The notes under the pieces: model-generated | The model's database searches: none | What the model saw: only the letters and a program-made list of their open reading frames with translations | Told to the model about the DNA's origin: nothing | Position numbers and translations under genes: made by a program | DNA from: Plasmodium brasilianum | Lineage: Eukaryota; Apicomplexa; Aconoidasida; Haemosporida; Plasmodiidae | NCBI RefSeq assembly: GCF_023973825.1 | Contig: NC_090127.1 | Coordinates: forward strand, 3,027,501-3,091,500 | DNA: 64,000 nt | Direction: 5' to 3' | Shown here: piece by piece, positions 62,910-64,000 of the stretch | Layout of the letters: each line of letters starts with the position of its first letter | How positions within the stretch are numbered: position 1 is the stretch's first letter

Positions 62910-64000
62910 ATGATAACAAATAATACAGAAAAAGAAATAAAAAATGAAAACTACAATAACCCTAATTTAAGTGATGATAACAGTATTGTGGAAAGGGGAG
63001 TAGTAGTAGACGAAAAAGAAAATAATTTAAAAATTGCTTATAAGGACAAATGTCCAATTGATTACGAGGGGGAAAACTATTATTGTGAAAGTGGAGGGGA
63101 AAACTTAAGAGTGAATAAAAAAGAGATGGAAGTAGATGGGGAAGGGGTAGTAGAAGAAGAAATGGAGGTGGAATGGAAAGGGGGAGAAAAGGAAGAACTA
63201 GAAGATGCAATTGATGAAGAAATCGAGGGAAAAGACGAAGAGAAAGGGGATGAAGCAACGGAAGAGGAAGAAAAGGTGGAACTAGAAGAGGCAATTGAAG
63301 AAGCCGAGGAAGAAGACGAAGGGGAGGACGATGAACATAGGGAGGAACCAAATGATATCAAAAACGATTATGATGAAAATAGTGGAGTACACAATAATGG
63401 GCAGAGGTTCAAGTTGAAAAGGGTGCCTTCAGGGGATGTACCATCAGAAAAAACAATAGAAAATAAGGATGAATTGTTAGAGTGCAATAATAGCAATAAC
63501 AGTAATGGTAATAATAGTAGCAACGATAATGGCAATTACAATAGCAACGATAATGGCAATTACAATGGCAACGATAATGGCAATAGTTACTTGAAAGAAA
63601 ATATATGCAAATTTGAAAGAGATATGCCCGATGAAAGGAGTAGAAACTGCAAGAATGATGATAATAATATACACAAGAAAATTTATGAAAATAATGAAAA
63701 ATGTAAAAACATGAACATAATGAAAAAGGGGTATCACAAAAGAATTAATGATATTATTATTGATAAATTAGTACACAAAACTTTTAATAATATAATGAAA
63801 GATACATCTAAAAAATGTTCTGTAACAGACAGTCCGAATATGGAATATAAAAATAAAAGAAGTTTAACGGTGTATAATGACGATTTAAAGAGGGAGACGA
63901 AAAAATATAAAACGAAAGGATCATTTGAAAATTCAGACGGATTAGCGGCGTATATGATGAAAAATAAGAAAGAAGATGATACAGGGAAAACTTATGTTAA
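62910..64000 (+). CDS. 5' part of an acidic/Asn-rich protein (runs off the right edge)
   Basis: The frame is open from ATG 62910 (MITNNTEKEIKNENYNN) to the end of the window, 363 codons without a stop, so the gene is truncated by the window. Residues about 65-150 are strongly acidic with Gly/Val spacers (VEEEMEVEWKGGEKEELED). A short NSNDNGNYN repeat lies at about 195-225. After about residue 230 the composition becomes basic and less repetitive (HKKIYENNEKCKNMN; KRINDIIIDKLVHKTFNNI), suggesting the folded part lies further right. No domain or targeting signal recognised. An upstream ATG at 62902 gives only three codons. Confidence 0.82.
   Translation, partial: MITNNTEKEIKNENYNNPNLSDDNSIVERGVVVDEKENNLKIAYKDKCPIDYEGENYYCESGGENLRVNKKEMEVDGEGVVEEEMEVEWKGGEKEELEDAIDEEIEGKDEEKGDEATEEEEKVELEEAIEEAEEEDEGEDDEHREEPNDIKNDYDENSGVHNNGQRFKLKRVPSGDVPSEKTIENKDELLECNNSNNSNGNNSSNDNGNYNSNDNGNYNGNDNGNSYLKENICKFERDMPDERSRNCKNDDNNIHKKIYENNEKCKNMNIMKKGYHKRINDIIIDKLVHKTFNNIMKDTSKKCSVTDSPNMEYKNKRSLTVYNDDLKRETKKYKTKGSFENSDGLAAYMMKNKKEDDTGKTYV
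63477..63590 (+). repeat. Coding Asn/Asp/Gly/Tyr repeat
   Basis: 15- to 24-bp steps of AACGATAATGGCAATTACAA and variants, encoding a short NDNGNYN repeat. Confidence 0.85.

Overview
The window is nuclear DNA of a malaria parasite (genus Plasmodium). The evidence is very AT-rich DNA with long poly-A/poly-T runs, (TA)n and tandem repeats between genes, small GT-AG introns with T-rich 3' ends, Asn/Lys/Asp-rich insertions inside conserved proteins, and a gene set that only fits Apicomplexa. Base composition (AT-rich, but less extreme than P. falciparum) makes me think of P. malariae or P. ovale; this is a guess. From memory, a cathepsin C-like DPAP followed about ten genes later by the 26S proteasome ATPase RPT6 matches the P. 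falciparum chromosome 12 block carrying DPAP2. A synteny search would settle this. Layout, left to right: a possible tiny spliced gene (220-495, -); nine-exon dipeptidyl aminopeptidase (1972-5317, +); UTP11 (7363-8006, +, broken by a poly-A frameshift); tRNA-splicing endonuclease subunit (9073-9714, +); METTL2/6/8-type tRNA m3C methyltransferase (10643-11974, +); RBM22/SLT11 splicing factor (14312-15520, +); BAP31-like ER membrane protein (17211-17624, -) head-to-head with a 54-residue basic protein (17782-17946, +); unknown basic protein (20032-20874, +); TMBIM/Bax-inhibitor-1 family protein (22381-23259, -); GPI-transamidase subunit PIG-S (27965-31077, +, again with a poly-A frameshift); a 2645-residue DDT/WHIM/AT-hook chromatin protein (36166-44103, +); small proteins at 44388 and 46906; FMC1-like ATP-synthase assembly factor (47966-48244, +); RPT6 (49113-50381, -); a helical-repeat, probably organellar, protein (52144-54251, -); THUMPD1/TAN1 tRNA-acetylation cofactor (56697-58624, +); an acidic two-exon protein (59552-60232, +); and the 5' part of an acidic/Asn-rich protein running off the right edge (62910 onward, +). 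These are housekeeping genes without operon logic. RNA metabolism is well represented: rRNA processing, tRNA splicing, tRNA methylation, tRNA acetylation and pre-mRNA splicing. ER/GPI biology, the proteasome and chromatin are also present. About half of the window is intergenic or intronic and is packed with tandem repeats of 5-51 bp units. No tRNA, rRNA, CRISPR array or transposon was seen. Several short proteins below 60 residues and several exon joins were worked out by hand from splice signals and reading phase; these carry lower confidence.
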